DNA of 64,000 bases from Flammeovirgaceae bacterium (lineage in GTDB: Bacteria > Bacteroidota > Bacteroidia > Cytophagales > Cyclobacteriaceae). Positions 19,041-26,251 of this stretch are shown here, in pieces. Each line of letters starts with the position of its first letter. Within the stretch, counting starts at the first letter, position 1. The notes below the pieces were generated by a model, which did no database searches, was not told the DNA's origin, and was given only the letters and a program-made list of their open reading frames with translations. The stretch covers positions 186,001 to 250,000 of the forward strand of contig JADJRT010000001.1 of assembly GCA_016712035.1 (NCBI GenBank), in the 5' to 3' direction. The position numbers and the translations under genes are program-made.

Positions 19041-19166
19041 ATGATAGGGATTGTTTTACAACTTATCGTTTCAGCCCGTATCCCTGCGCTGATCAATTTT
19101 ATACTCCCCATTTTGATTATACCGCTTCTTTGCCTTTGGTATATAGTAAAGGTCAAGAAAGAGTGA
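19041..19166 (+). CDS. Possible 41-residue membrane peptide
   Basis: A short frame starts with ATG four bases after the preceding stop and encodes one hydrophobic helix (roughly residues 12-36, INFILPILIIPLLCLWYI) with a basic end KVKKE. There is no family I recognise. It may be chance, but the clean hydrophobic-then-basic layout and the close spacing to the upstream gene make it worth keeping as a candidate. Confidence 0.25.
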   Translation: MIGIVLQLIVSARIPALINFILPILIIPLLCLWYIVKVKKE

Positions 19167-19213
19167 ATTTAACAGCCTGAGGTTTAAAGGTTAATTAATG
19201 AACCGTTAGATTT

Positions 19214-19242
19214 TTTGTTTCAGCCCTTTGCCCGTATTTTTG
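19214..19242 (+). promoter_or_regulatory. Promoter of the lysine-tailed DksA/TraR-like gene
   Basis: TTTG (19214-19217) is followed after 17 bases by TATTTTTG (19235-19242), both exact matches to the Bacteroidota boxes, 37 bases before the start codon. Confidence 0.65.
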
Positions 19243-19279
19243 CACATCTTTTTAAAACCCTTAAAAAAGCATTGTTTTT

Positions 19280-20060
19280 ATGGCCAAATCAAAGAAAAAA
19301 TCAGCCAAGCCAGCTAAAAAAGCTGCCACTAAGTCCAAACCAGCTGCTAAGGCAAAGAAAGTAGCCTCCGCTAAGGCAAAAAAGGTTAAAAAGAAAGCCG
19401 CTCCTAAGAAAGTGGTGGCTAAAAAGAAAGTAGTTAAAAAAGCTGCCCCGAAAGTTGCTGTAAAGCAAAAGGTAGTTAAGAAGATTGCCAAAAAAGAAGT
19501 TAAGAAAGAAAAAGAAGTCGTGAAGCCTGTTCTTAAAAAAGCGAGCGAGCCAGCTCCAAAAAGAGAACTTCGCCCCATTGCTCCTCCTATTAAATTATCA
19601 CCGTCTCAGCTTAATATTTTTCCAATCATTAAGCAACGGCCAATAGCCCATAAGCCTGCCAAGCCGTCCACTATGTCGGATGACAAAACCCGATACAGTG
19701 AAGTAGAATTGAAAGAGTTTGAAACGCTGATTATTGGTAAACTGGATAAAGCCAAAGAAGAGTTTCGCATCTTAAAAGGATACTTTGAATCGCACTAACG
19801 ATGCGGGTACGGACTCAACATCGGGTGGGAATACCAAGGTATTGGAAGATGGTGCCGAGACAGCCGAGAAAGAGAATCTTAGCCAGTTGGCAGCTCGTCA
19901 ATTAAAATATATAACCAACCTGGAAAACGCGTTGGTTCGGATTAAGAACGGTACGTATGGAATTTGTTCCGTTACCGGGAAATTAATTCCTAAAGAGCGC
20001 TTGATTGCTGTGCCTCACACCACACAGTCTATCGAAGCCAAAATGATGAAACAAGACTAA
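19280..20060 (+). CDS. DksA/TraR-like protein with histone-H1-like lysine-rich N-terminus, frameshifted
   Basis: The N-terminal 95 or so residues are almost only K, A, P and V in AKK-type repeats, like bacterial histone H1-like tails. After a linker (KRELRPIAPPIKLSPSQ), the C-terminal 130 residues match the Bacteroidota TraR/DksA family: YSEVELKEFETLIIGKLDKA, then VLEDGAETAEKENL and NGTYGICSVTGKLIPKERL. The family binds the RNA polymerase secondary channel or is a presumed transcription regulator. Only one cysteine of the usual four-cysteine zinc finger remains. One extra T at 19784-19786 breaks the frame; repair gives LKGYLNRTNDAG. Fragments are 19280-19798 and 19785-20060. It has its own promoter and precedes scpB by 28 bases. 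Confidence 0.75.
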
Positions 20061-20088
20061 CCCGTAGCAGGTTTAAGATTTTTATTAT

Positions 20089-20655
20089 ATGGACTTTCTT
20101 CAGAACCACATCGAAGCATTAATTTTTTGTTCTCCCACACCTGCAAAAGTGGTTGATATAAAGGCGTGCCTTTCCGAAATGTTTAATGCTGATGTGCCCG
20201 AGGAGGATATTATTGGTGCGCTGCAACGAATTGAAGAAAAATTTCAGAACGAAGAGTATTCCTTTCAATTATTCAAAACAGCTGGTGGGTATCAGTTTTT
20301 AACCAAGCCAGCGTATCAGGCAAGCATTGCTATTATGCTAAAGCAGCAGTCTAAAAAAAGACTCTCTACTTCAGCAATGGAAACGCTATCAATCATTGCT
20401 TATAAACAACCTATTTCTAAAACTGAAGTAGAAAATATTCGCGGAGTAAACTGCGACTATGCCGTTCAAAAATTATTAGATAAGGGCTTGATTGAAATTC
20501 TTGGGAAAGCCGAAACTATTGGACGCCCCTTGTTGTATGGCACAAGCCCAAAGTTTATGGAATACTTTGGAATTAACGACATCAACGAATTGCCAACGCC
20601 AAAAGACTTCACTACTGAAGTGAATACTATTGGTGAAACTCCCGAAAATCAATAA
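20089..20655 (+). CDS. scpB: Segregation and condensation protein B
   Basis: ScpB is the winged-helix kleisin-associated subunit of the Smc-ScpAB condensin. The 188-residue protein has the typical start (HIEALIFCSPTPAKVVDIK), the second winged helix with LSTSAMETLSIIAYKQPISKTEVENIRGV and the family signature GRPLLYGTSPKFMEYFGIN. No scpA or smc gene is nearby. It follows the DksA/TraR-like gene closely and may be co-transcribed with it. Confidence 0.93.
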   Translation: MDFLQNHIEALIFCSPTPAKVVDIKACLSEMFNADVPEEDIIGALQRIEEKFQNEEYSFQLFKTAGGYQFLTKPAYQASIAIMLKQQSKKRLSTSAMETLSIIAYKQPISKTEVENIRGVNCDYAVQKLLDKGLIEILGKAETIGRPLLYGTSPKFMEYFGINDINELPTPKDFTTEVNTIGETPENQ

Positions 20656-20722
20656 GTCATTTGGCTAAGGTATTCTTAGCTGTTGACCTATCTACGCTAT
20701 ACCTTTAAAAAGAAACACCTGC

Positions 20723-20747
20723 ATTAGTTGATTTTGCATCAACTAAT
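20723..20747. repeat. Short hairpin between scpB and the pseudouridine synthase gene
   Basis: ATTAGTTGA and TCAACTAAT form a perfect 9-bp stem with a seven-base loop TTTTGCA. It is 19 bases before the next start codon. It is AT-rich with no T run, so it is more likely an operator-like or mRNA leader structure than a terminator. Confidence 0.4.
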
Positions 20748-20765
20748 ATGTAATTAATAAATACT

Positions 20766-22349
20766 ATGGCACGTCCAAGAAAATCACCTCCCACCAAAAC
20801 ATCTTTTGGTAAACGATCCGATGCTGAGAAATCCTTTTACCATAAGAAAAAGGAGCGCCCTGAAAAAAGATTTGATTCCGAGCGTCCACGTTCGGCAGGC
20901 AGTAAGTTTACCAGACCCGAAGGCAGTTCTAGTTTTACCCGCAAGCCAAGGTTTGAAAAGGGAGACGGAGACACTGGAGCAAGACCACGCTTTTCTAAAC
21001 CATTTAGCAAAGGAGAAGGGGCCGAGCGCCCATTCCGTAAATCAAGTTCTTTTGGTTCAAGAGCAGAAGGCCCTTCACGCTTTGGCAAGAAGCCCTTTTC
21101 GGGAGAAGGAAAAGAGGGCGACAAACCATTTAGAAAAAGCAGTTCGTTTGGAAGATCGGAAGGGGGATCAGGATTCTCGAAAAAACCATTTCAAAAAAGA
21201 GACGAAGGAAGGGGAGACGAGAAACCGCCTAGAAGAAGTACCGACCGGGGCGAAAGATCGGAAGGTTCAGCCAGGTTTGAGAAAAAGCCTTTTCAAAAAA
21301 GGGAATCGGCAGGTGGAGAAAAGAAACCGTTTAGAAGAAGTGATGACCGTGGTGAGCGCTCAGAAGGACCACCCCGATTTGACAAAAAAGCATTTCAAAA
21401 AAGAGATTTTGATAAAAGAGAAGATAAGCCCTTTCAAAAACGGGAATCAAAATCGTTTGATGCAAGACCCGAAAAAACCGAGCGTCCTAAAAAATCTTTT
21501 GAAGGAAATGCTGGTGAAGAAAAGCCTTTTCAAAAGAGTGATAGTTACGGCTTACCCTATAAAAGAAAGTCGTTCGATAAAGTTCGTGATATAAAATCAA
21601 CCAAACGCGCCAAAGACGAAGCTAAACCAAAGACGGACTCTGATTTGATCAGGCTCAATAAATACATTGCCAACAGCGGTGTAGGCAGTCGCAGAGAAGC
21701 TGATGAACTTATTAAGATGGGACTGGTGACCGTTAATGGCGAGGTCGTTACCGAGATGGGTCACAAGGTTAAGTTAACCGATGAGGTGCGCTATGAAGGC
21801 AAGAAACTGAAAGCGGAGAAGCCAGTTTATATTTTACTCAATAAACCCAAAGGTTTTATCACCACTACCGATGATCCACAAGATCGCAACACGGTTATGA
21901 ATTTAGTGGCGAGTGCCGGCAAGGAAAGAATTTATCCAGTGGGGCGATTAGATAGAAATACAACGGGTTTGCTTTTGCTTACCAACGATGGTGATCTGGC
22001 CGATAAACTCACCCATCCTTCTTATAACGTGAAGAAGATTTATCGTGTAGAATTAGATAAGCCTTTAACAAAGAATGATTTTATCAAAATAAAGGAAGGG
22101 GTTCACTTAGAAGAAGGCAAAGCTATTGTAGATGATTTGGCCATAGTGGGCGATGACAATCAAACCGTGGGCATTGAATTGCACATTGGCTGGAATCGGA
22201 TTGTGCGAAGAATATTTGAATCGATGGGTTATGAAGTTTTAAAACTTGATCGCGTGGCCTATGCCGGCCTTGACAAAAAAGATTTAAACCGGGGCCAATG
22301 GCGATTCTTAAAGCCTGAAGAAGTTGTAACGCTGAAGCATTTTAAATAA
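20766..22349 (+). CDS. rluB: RluB/RsuA-type rRNA pseudouridine synthase with long basic repetitive N-terminus
   Basis: The C-terminal 235 residues (from about 294) are a complete RluB-type enzyme: an S4 RNA-binding domain (LIRLNKYIANSGVGSRREAD) and a catalytic domain with GRLDRNTTGLLLLTNDGDLA, where the aspartate is the nucleophile. Such enzymes make pseudouridine in 23S (or 16S) rRNA. The first 290 residues are a low-complexity tail of K, R, F, S, G and E in imperfect repeats such as KKPFQKRD, KPFRKSSSFG and DRGERSEG. Long RS/RGG-like tails on this enzyme are known in Bacteroidota; they probably bind RNA. The repeats are protein-level, with degenerate DNA copies. A terminator follows. Confidence 0.9.
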   Translation: MARPRKSPPTKTSFGKRSDAEKSFYHKKKERPEKRFDSERPRSAGSKFTRPEGSSSFTRKPRFEKGDGDTGARPRFSKPFSKGEGAERPFRKSSSFGSRAEGPSRFGKKPFSGEGKEGDKPFRKSSSFGRSEGGSGFSKKPFQKRDEGRGDEKPPRRSTDRGERSEGSARFEKKPFQKRESAGGEKKPFRRSDDRGERSEGPPRFDKKAFQKRDFDKREDKPFQKRESKSFDARPEKTERPKKSFEGNAGEEKPFQKSDSYGLPYKRKSFDKVRDIKSTKRAKDEAKPKTDSDLIRLNKYIANSGVGSRREADELIKMGLVTVNGEVVTEMGHKVKLTDEVRYEGKKLKAEKPVYILLNKPKGFITTTDDPQDRNTVMNLVASAGKERIYPVGRLDRNTTGLLLLTNDGDLADKLTHPSYNVKKIYRVELDKPLTKNDFIKIKEGVHLEEGKAIVDDLAIVGDDNQTVGIELHIGWNRIVRRIFESMGYEVLKLDRVAYAGLDKKDLNRGQWRFLKPEEVVTLKHFK

Positions 22350-22369
22350 ATAGGTTTTTTGAAAAATCA

Positions 22370-22397
22370 AAAGGCTACCGATTTTCCGGTAGCCTTT
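22370..22397. terminator. Bidirectional terminator after the pseudouridine synthase gene
   Basis: AAAGGCTACCG and CGGTAGCCTTT form a perfect 11-bp stem with the loop ATTTTC, followed by a T run. It serves the plus-strand gene ending at 22349 and probably the permease ending at 22401 on the minus strand. Confidence 0.9.
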
Positions 22398-22400
22398 TTT

Positions 22401-24596
22401 TTAATCATTCTTCAAATTCTCAACAGGATTAATAAACGTAGCTCGAATGGTTTGTGAGCCAATGGTAAGGATACCAAATATCAGCAACACAAGAACACCA
22501 ACTGCAACAATAGTCACATCGAACGAAGTATGATAAGCAATCAGTTGCAACCAGGCATAGTTGGCAAAAAAAGCCAGCGGCACTGCAATAACAATTGAAA
22601 GCAGCAACAGCTTCACATAACCTTTCGAAAGCAGCGCAATCAAAGCAGCATTACTCGATCCAAGAATTTTGCGAATTGAAATTTCTTTCAGGCGGGTTTC
22701 TGTTGTGTACGTAGCCATTCCCAAAAGCCCAAGACACGAAATCAGTATAGCTAGAGAAGCAATTACAGTAAGAACCGATACAATATCGCCAAATAGTATT
22801 TCGTAAAAACTTTTCACTTCTGATTCTACTGACTCGTAATCAACTTTAAGATCGGGGTTAACGAGTGCCCACGCTTTTTCAATATTACCTGTTGCCTGCT
22901 CGTAAGAACCCACGTAAGCAACTTGCAACAAATTGAATCGTGTTGGGTCGTACCGCAATGCCATCGGGCTAATTTCGCGCAACAGATCGCGGTGATTGTA
23001 GTCTGCTACTACACCAATTATGGTTCTCTTGCTTGAGTCGCTTTCCTGAATTAATTCCTGACCTATTGCATCTGCTTCTGAACTGAAGTTATACTTCTTA
23101 ACCGCTTGTTGATTGATTACAATATAATCCTGGTTTAAGTCTTTATTTTCTGCAGTATAGAATCTACCTGCCAGTAATTTCACATTCATATTAGTGAGAT
23201 AATCTTCATCAACCAGAAAGTACCCCATATTTATCCATTCAGGATCATCCAACTTTTGCTTATAACCATTACCATACGTAGTACCCGATGCTGGTACATG
23301 CGAGGCTACTGCTACACTGGTTATATTGTTATACTTGGTTAGTTCTGTTTTAAGATTTTGTGCCGATGTGTTGTTGAGCCTGATCAGAATATTTTTTTCC
23401 ATATTAAACCCATGGTCTTGACTGAGGAAAAGATTCAACTGATTGTATAACACAAGGGTGGAAAGAATAAAAAACAACGATAATGTAAACTGCGAAACCA
23501 ACAACACTTTACGAATACCCATTCGCGAAAACAGTTTCATGGTGCCCAAATTCTTTAGCACTTTAATAGGCTGAAATCCGGAAAGCACCACAGCAGGAAA
23601 GAACCCTGCCAGAATTCCAACCACAGCTGCAAACACAATAAAAACAGCCAGCACCACTCCATTTGTTTCGAGATCCCATCTGAAAATCCGAGCAAAGTTT
23701 AATTGCAGAATTAATGGTTTTACCATCAGTAAAAACACCATGGCAAACGCCAAAGCTACCAAAGCAACCACAATTGACTCACTTAAAAACTGTGTGAAGA
23801 TTTGCCAGCGTGCAGCTCCTGTTACCTTACGAATTCCAATTTCTCGGGCACGAGTCAATGAACGCGCAATGGAAAGATTGGTAAAGTTAAAGCAGGACGT
23901 AAGCAAGATTACCAGAGCAAGACCACCCAAAAAATAAAGGAAAAACCAAGGTAACACCGGCCCCACAGGACTGTTGGTTAGCGGCCCCGGAGTGATTGAC
24001 ATTAATTGTTGAAGGCCAAACTTCATTTTATAAATTCCCGGATTGGTAATGCTAGCAATGTGTTGTGTATATATTTTATCCAGGTTAGCCTGCACGCTTT
24101 CGCGCGATTGACCAACGGCTGGTAAAATATAAGTCCAACCAACCCAGTAATTCGTCCACTCCGTAAGCTCATTTTTGTTCGGCAAATTATTTACTGTAGA
24201 AATACTAGCCAGTGCTTCAAACACGATATGCGATTTGTTTTCGGTTTCCTTCAATATCCCGGTAATTGTATACGTGCCGATATCACCCACCTTTATAGTT
24301 TGCCCAATAGGATTCTCTTCTTTAAAAAGTTTGTTGGCCGCCTTGCGTGTGAGCACTACCGAATAGGGTTCTTTCAAAGCGCTTGCAGCATCTCCGTATT
24401 GAAGATCATACTCGAAAAAGTCAAACACTTCGGCATCGGCAAAGAAACCAGCCAGTGGTATGTTCACATTTTGATTTTCGAACTCAAGCCAGCCGTTACC
24501 GAAGCCACGCATTGCCAGCCCAAAGACATTTATTGCAGAAAAGAATTTGTGACGCATTAAACTGCGCACTGCGGTTTTAATATAGTTATGGAACAT
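22401..24596 (-). CDS. FtsX/MacB-type ABC transporter permease, lacking part of the first periplasmic region
   Basis: The 731-residue membrane protein has the double-unit layout of Bacteroidota FtsX/MacB permeases: an N-terminal anchor, a MacB_PCD periplasmic domain (SVVLTRKAANKLF, NPIGQTIKVGD), an FtsX core with SLTRAREIGIRKVTGA, a second periplasmic domain and a second core with RLKEISIRKILGSS. The beginning is unusual: FFSAINVFGLA runs straight into MRGFGNGWLEFENQ, so the end of the first membrane helix and about 75 residues of periplasmic domain are missing compared with the related 808-residue permease at 37,039. This looks like an in-frame deletion of about 230 bases, real or from assembly. 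No ATPase partner is adjacent. Function as exporter or as a regulatory transmembrane protein is unknown. Confidence 0.85.
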   Translation of the reverse strand: MFHNYIKTAVRSLMRHKFFSAINVFGLAMRGFGNGWLEFENQNVNIPLAGFFADAEVFDFFEYDLQYGDAASALKEPYSVVLTRKAANKLFKEENPIGQTIKVGDIGTYTITGILKETENKSHIVFEALASISTVNNLPNKNELTEWTNYWVGWTYILPAVGQSRESVQANLDKIYTQHIASITNPGIYKMKFGLQQLMSITPGPLTNSPVGPVLPWFFLYFLGGLALVILLTSCFNFTNLSIARSLTRAREIGIRKVTGAARWQIFTQFLSESIVVALVALAFAMVFLLMVKPLILQLNFARIFRWDLETNGVVLAVFIVFAAVVGILAGFFPAVVLSGFQPIKVLKNLGTMKLFSRMGIRKVLLVSQFTLSLFFILSTLVLYNQLNLFLSQDHGFNMEKNILIRLNNTSAQNLKTELTKYNNITSVAVASHVPASGTTYGNGYKQKLDDPEWINMGYFLVDEDYLTNMNVKLLAGRFYTAENKDLNQDYIVINQQAVKKYNFSSEADAIGQELIQESDSSKRTIIGVVADYNHRDLLREISPMALRYDPTRFNLLQVAYVGSYEQATGNIEKAWALVNPDLKVDYESVESEVKSFYEILFGDIVSVLTVIASLAILISCLGLLGMATYTTETRLKEISIRKILGSSNAALIALLSKGYVKLLLLSIVIAVPLAFFANYAWLQLIAYHTSFDVTIVAVGVLVLLIFGILTIGSQTIRATFINPVENLKND

Positions 24597-24637
24597 TACA
24601 ACAAAGATTTTATTTAATTAAACCGGATAATCTGGCC

Positions 24638-24671
24638 ACTGGATACTAGTCGCTAAATGCGAGTATCCAGT
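24638..24671. repeat. Inverted repeat downstream of the DUF6249-like gene
   Basis: ACTGGATACT (24638-24647) and AGTATCCAGT (24662-24671) form a perfect 10-bp stem with a 14-base loop. A related, looser arrangement of the words GATACTGG, CTGGCA, AAGTATC and GCCCAG lies at 25,098-25,150, suggesting a small dispersed repeat family. Confidence 0.45.
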
Positions 24672-24679
24672 AGCAAAAA

Positions 24680-25017
24680 TTATTTTAACTCCTTTTTAAG
24701 AAGGAAATAATAGATCAAAAACCCAAGCGAAACAGACAACGCAAACAAGCCATAAGGCAGCGGTGAATCACGTTCCGTGGGAATAAACTCCATAATCACG
24801 AGTGAGAGCCCGGCAAAAAAAATAATCAATCCCCATTTGAGAGAACTGTATTTGCCATCTGCTGAGTGTTGTTTAAAAATGGCTTGGGTATCATCATTAA
24901 CAAACCCTTTTTCAATCATTTTCTTTTTCAGGATATAGTCGGTCATCACTTTCGTAAAAAGTAAATGGTGGCTCCAAATCCACCAATGATAGCCACGGCC
25001 ATTAATACTTCATTCAT
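24680..25017 (-). CDS. Small two-helix membrane protein (DUF6249-like), probably frameshifted
   Basis: Reading from the ATG at 25017 gives MNEVLMAVAIIGGFGATIYF (a membrane helix) then LRK and a stop; a second frame (24680-24949) continues MTDYILKKKMIEKGFV, followed by two more hydrophobic stretches (WGLIIFFAGLSLVIMEFI and LFALSVSLGFLIYYFLL). One missing base at 24946-24950 joins them as LRKVMTDYILKKKMIEKG, which matches the plan of small Bacteroidota membrane proteins with an 'IEKG' helix after the first membrane segment. These are commonly found beside ECF sigma genes, as here (sigma gene starts at 25210 in the opposite direction). Function unknown. Confidence 0.55.
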
Positions 25018-25097
25018 AATATGTTTATTTAAATTGTTTCTGGAGCGTAAGACACAAGGTGGTGCGCTAATGTTGCAGAAAAATTTAAAAAAAAAAG

Positions 25098-25150
25098 ATA
25101 CTGGTTGCTCGTTTCTGGCAATCCAGCGGCAAGTATCAAGTGCCCAGAAA
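25098..25150. repeat. Degenerate palindromic repeat before the ECF sigma gene
   Basis: TTTCTGGCA (25112-25120) pairs imperfectly with TGCCCAGAAA (25141-25150), and GATACTGGTTGC pairs loosely with GCAAGTATC. It shares words with the inverted repeat at 24,638-24,671. No coding role is visible. Confidence 0.3.
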
Positions 25151-25209
25151 CATTTAACTTAACCCTGCAACATTCGTTGAACCCTACGTGTCTAACCCCA
25201 AAATGATTG

Positions 25210-25767
25210 ATGACCGGACTCTTGTCTCCACAAATCTTAAGTGGAGATAAGCAGGCCTTTCGTGCGCTCATTAAGCAAAACGAGCGGCTTGTGGGTCATA
25301 TGGTTGGGCGATTGATTGACCGAAATGAAGACCGCGAAGAACTTTGTCAGGATGTATTTATGAAGGTGTACGAGAAATTGGGCGAGTTTACTTTTCAATC
25401 AAAACTAAGCACCTGGGTTGCGACTATTGCTTACAGGCAGGGCATCAATCATCTGCGGAAGCGTAAAATTGCCATTAGCGATTTACCGGAGGAGGAAAGT
25501 AAAATAGAGCGTTTTATTGCCATTGATGATGCATCCGAAGCGTTGGCTGATCAACAACTGGACGAAATGGTTTTTGCTTTTATTGAAAAGCTTCCGCCAC
25601 AATACAAAGCAATAGTAACGTTATATCATGTGCAGGAAATGAGCTACCCGGAAATTGTAGAGATAACGGGTTTGCCGGAAGGAACAGTAAAAAACTATTT
25701 ATTTAGAGCACGACAATTATTGAAAGAACAAGTAAAGAAGTACCTTGGCAAAGAGGTTGAATTATGA
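25210..25767 (+). CDS. ECF-type RNA polymerase sigma factor
   Basis: The 185-residue protein has sigma region 2 (DREELCQDVFMKVYEKLGEF; core binding and -10 recognition) and region 4 (PPQYKAIVTLYHVQEMSYPEIV, then EGTVKNYLFRARQLLKEQV). No extra domain is present. The ATG at 25210 is preferred over the TTG just before it; the N-terminal dozen residues (MTGLLSPQI) are not typical, so an indel near the start is possible. Its stop overlaps the start of the next gene (ATGA), which encodes a membrane protein likely to be its regulator. Confidence 0.9.
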   Translation: MTGLLSPQILSGDKQAFRALIKQNERLVGHMVGRLIDRNEDREELCQDVFMKVYEKLGEFTFQSKLSTWVATIAYRQGINHLRKRKIAISDLPEEESKIERFIAIDDASEALADQQLDEMVFAFIEKLPPQYKAIVTLYHVQEMSYPEIVEITGLPEGTVKNYLFRARQLLKEQVKKYLGKEVEL

Positions 25768-26222
25768 AACTCGCTGACGAACAAATACAAAATAAAATTG
25801 AACAAGGCTTGGCTGAGTCAAATGCCGATGCGCAAGCCTATAAGCAAGTTTTTAAGATTTTAAAAAGAGATCCTGAATTCAATTTGCCCATTCAATTTGC
25901 TGATCGCCTTGTTTCCGTTCTTGAAAAGAAAGAGGAAAAGAGGGACTATTATTGGCTTGCTGTCGGGATTCTTTTTTCAATTATTTCATTAATCGTGGCT
26001 GTTGTGTTAGTGGCCGAGCGCTGGTCAATCAATGCCTTTTCATTCCTTTCAAGCAATGTAGGATTGGTAGTTTTCGGAATTTTGTTTGTCTTGCATTGCT
26101 ACAATGGATTGATAAGAAAGTTGTACGAAAACAGCTTGAGTCGCATAAGCACTAACCTGCTTTCTTCTCCGCTTATCACCACTCATAAAAATTCAAGAAC
26201 CTTTCCTGTCTTGATTGAGTAA
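25764..26222 (+). CDS. Membrane protein coupled to ECF sigma, candidate anti-sigma factor
   Basis: The 152-residue protein has a cytosolic N-terminus of about 65 charged residues, two membrane helices (YYWLAVGILFSIISLIVAVVLV and LVVFGILFVLHCY) and a short tail. It overlaps the sigma gene by ATGA, the usual sign of a sigma/anti-sigma pair. There is no zinc-binding HxxxCxxC motif, so it is not a ZAS-type anti-sigma; the assignment rests on gene order and topology only. The last 25 residues look unconserved and could follow an unseen indel. Confidence 0.55.
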   Translation: MKLADEQIQNKIEQGLAESNADAQAYKQVFKILKRDPEFNLPIQFADRLVSVLEKKEEKRDYYWLAVGILFSIISLIVAVVLVAERWSINAFSFLSSNVGLVVFGILFVLHCYNGLIRKLYENSLSRISTNLLSSPLITTHKNSRTFPVLIE

Positions 26223-26251
26223 ATAGTGTCCTGTTTATACAACCCCATTAC

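Noticed and set aside
19280..20060. Two separate overlapping genes (lysine-rich protein and DksA-like protein)
   Set aside because: The end of the first frame (YSEVELKEFETLIIGKLDKA) is the N-terminal part of the TraR/DksA family domain whose rest is in the second frame, so it is one gene with an extra T.
20766..21640. CRISPR-like or tandem DNA repeat array
   Set aside because: Repeats are coding, of varying length and degenerate at DNA level, with one open frame ending in a complete enzyme; no spacers or constant repeats.
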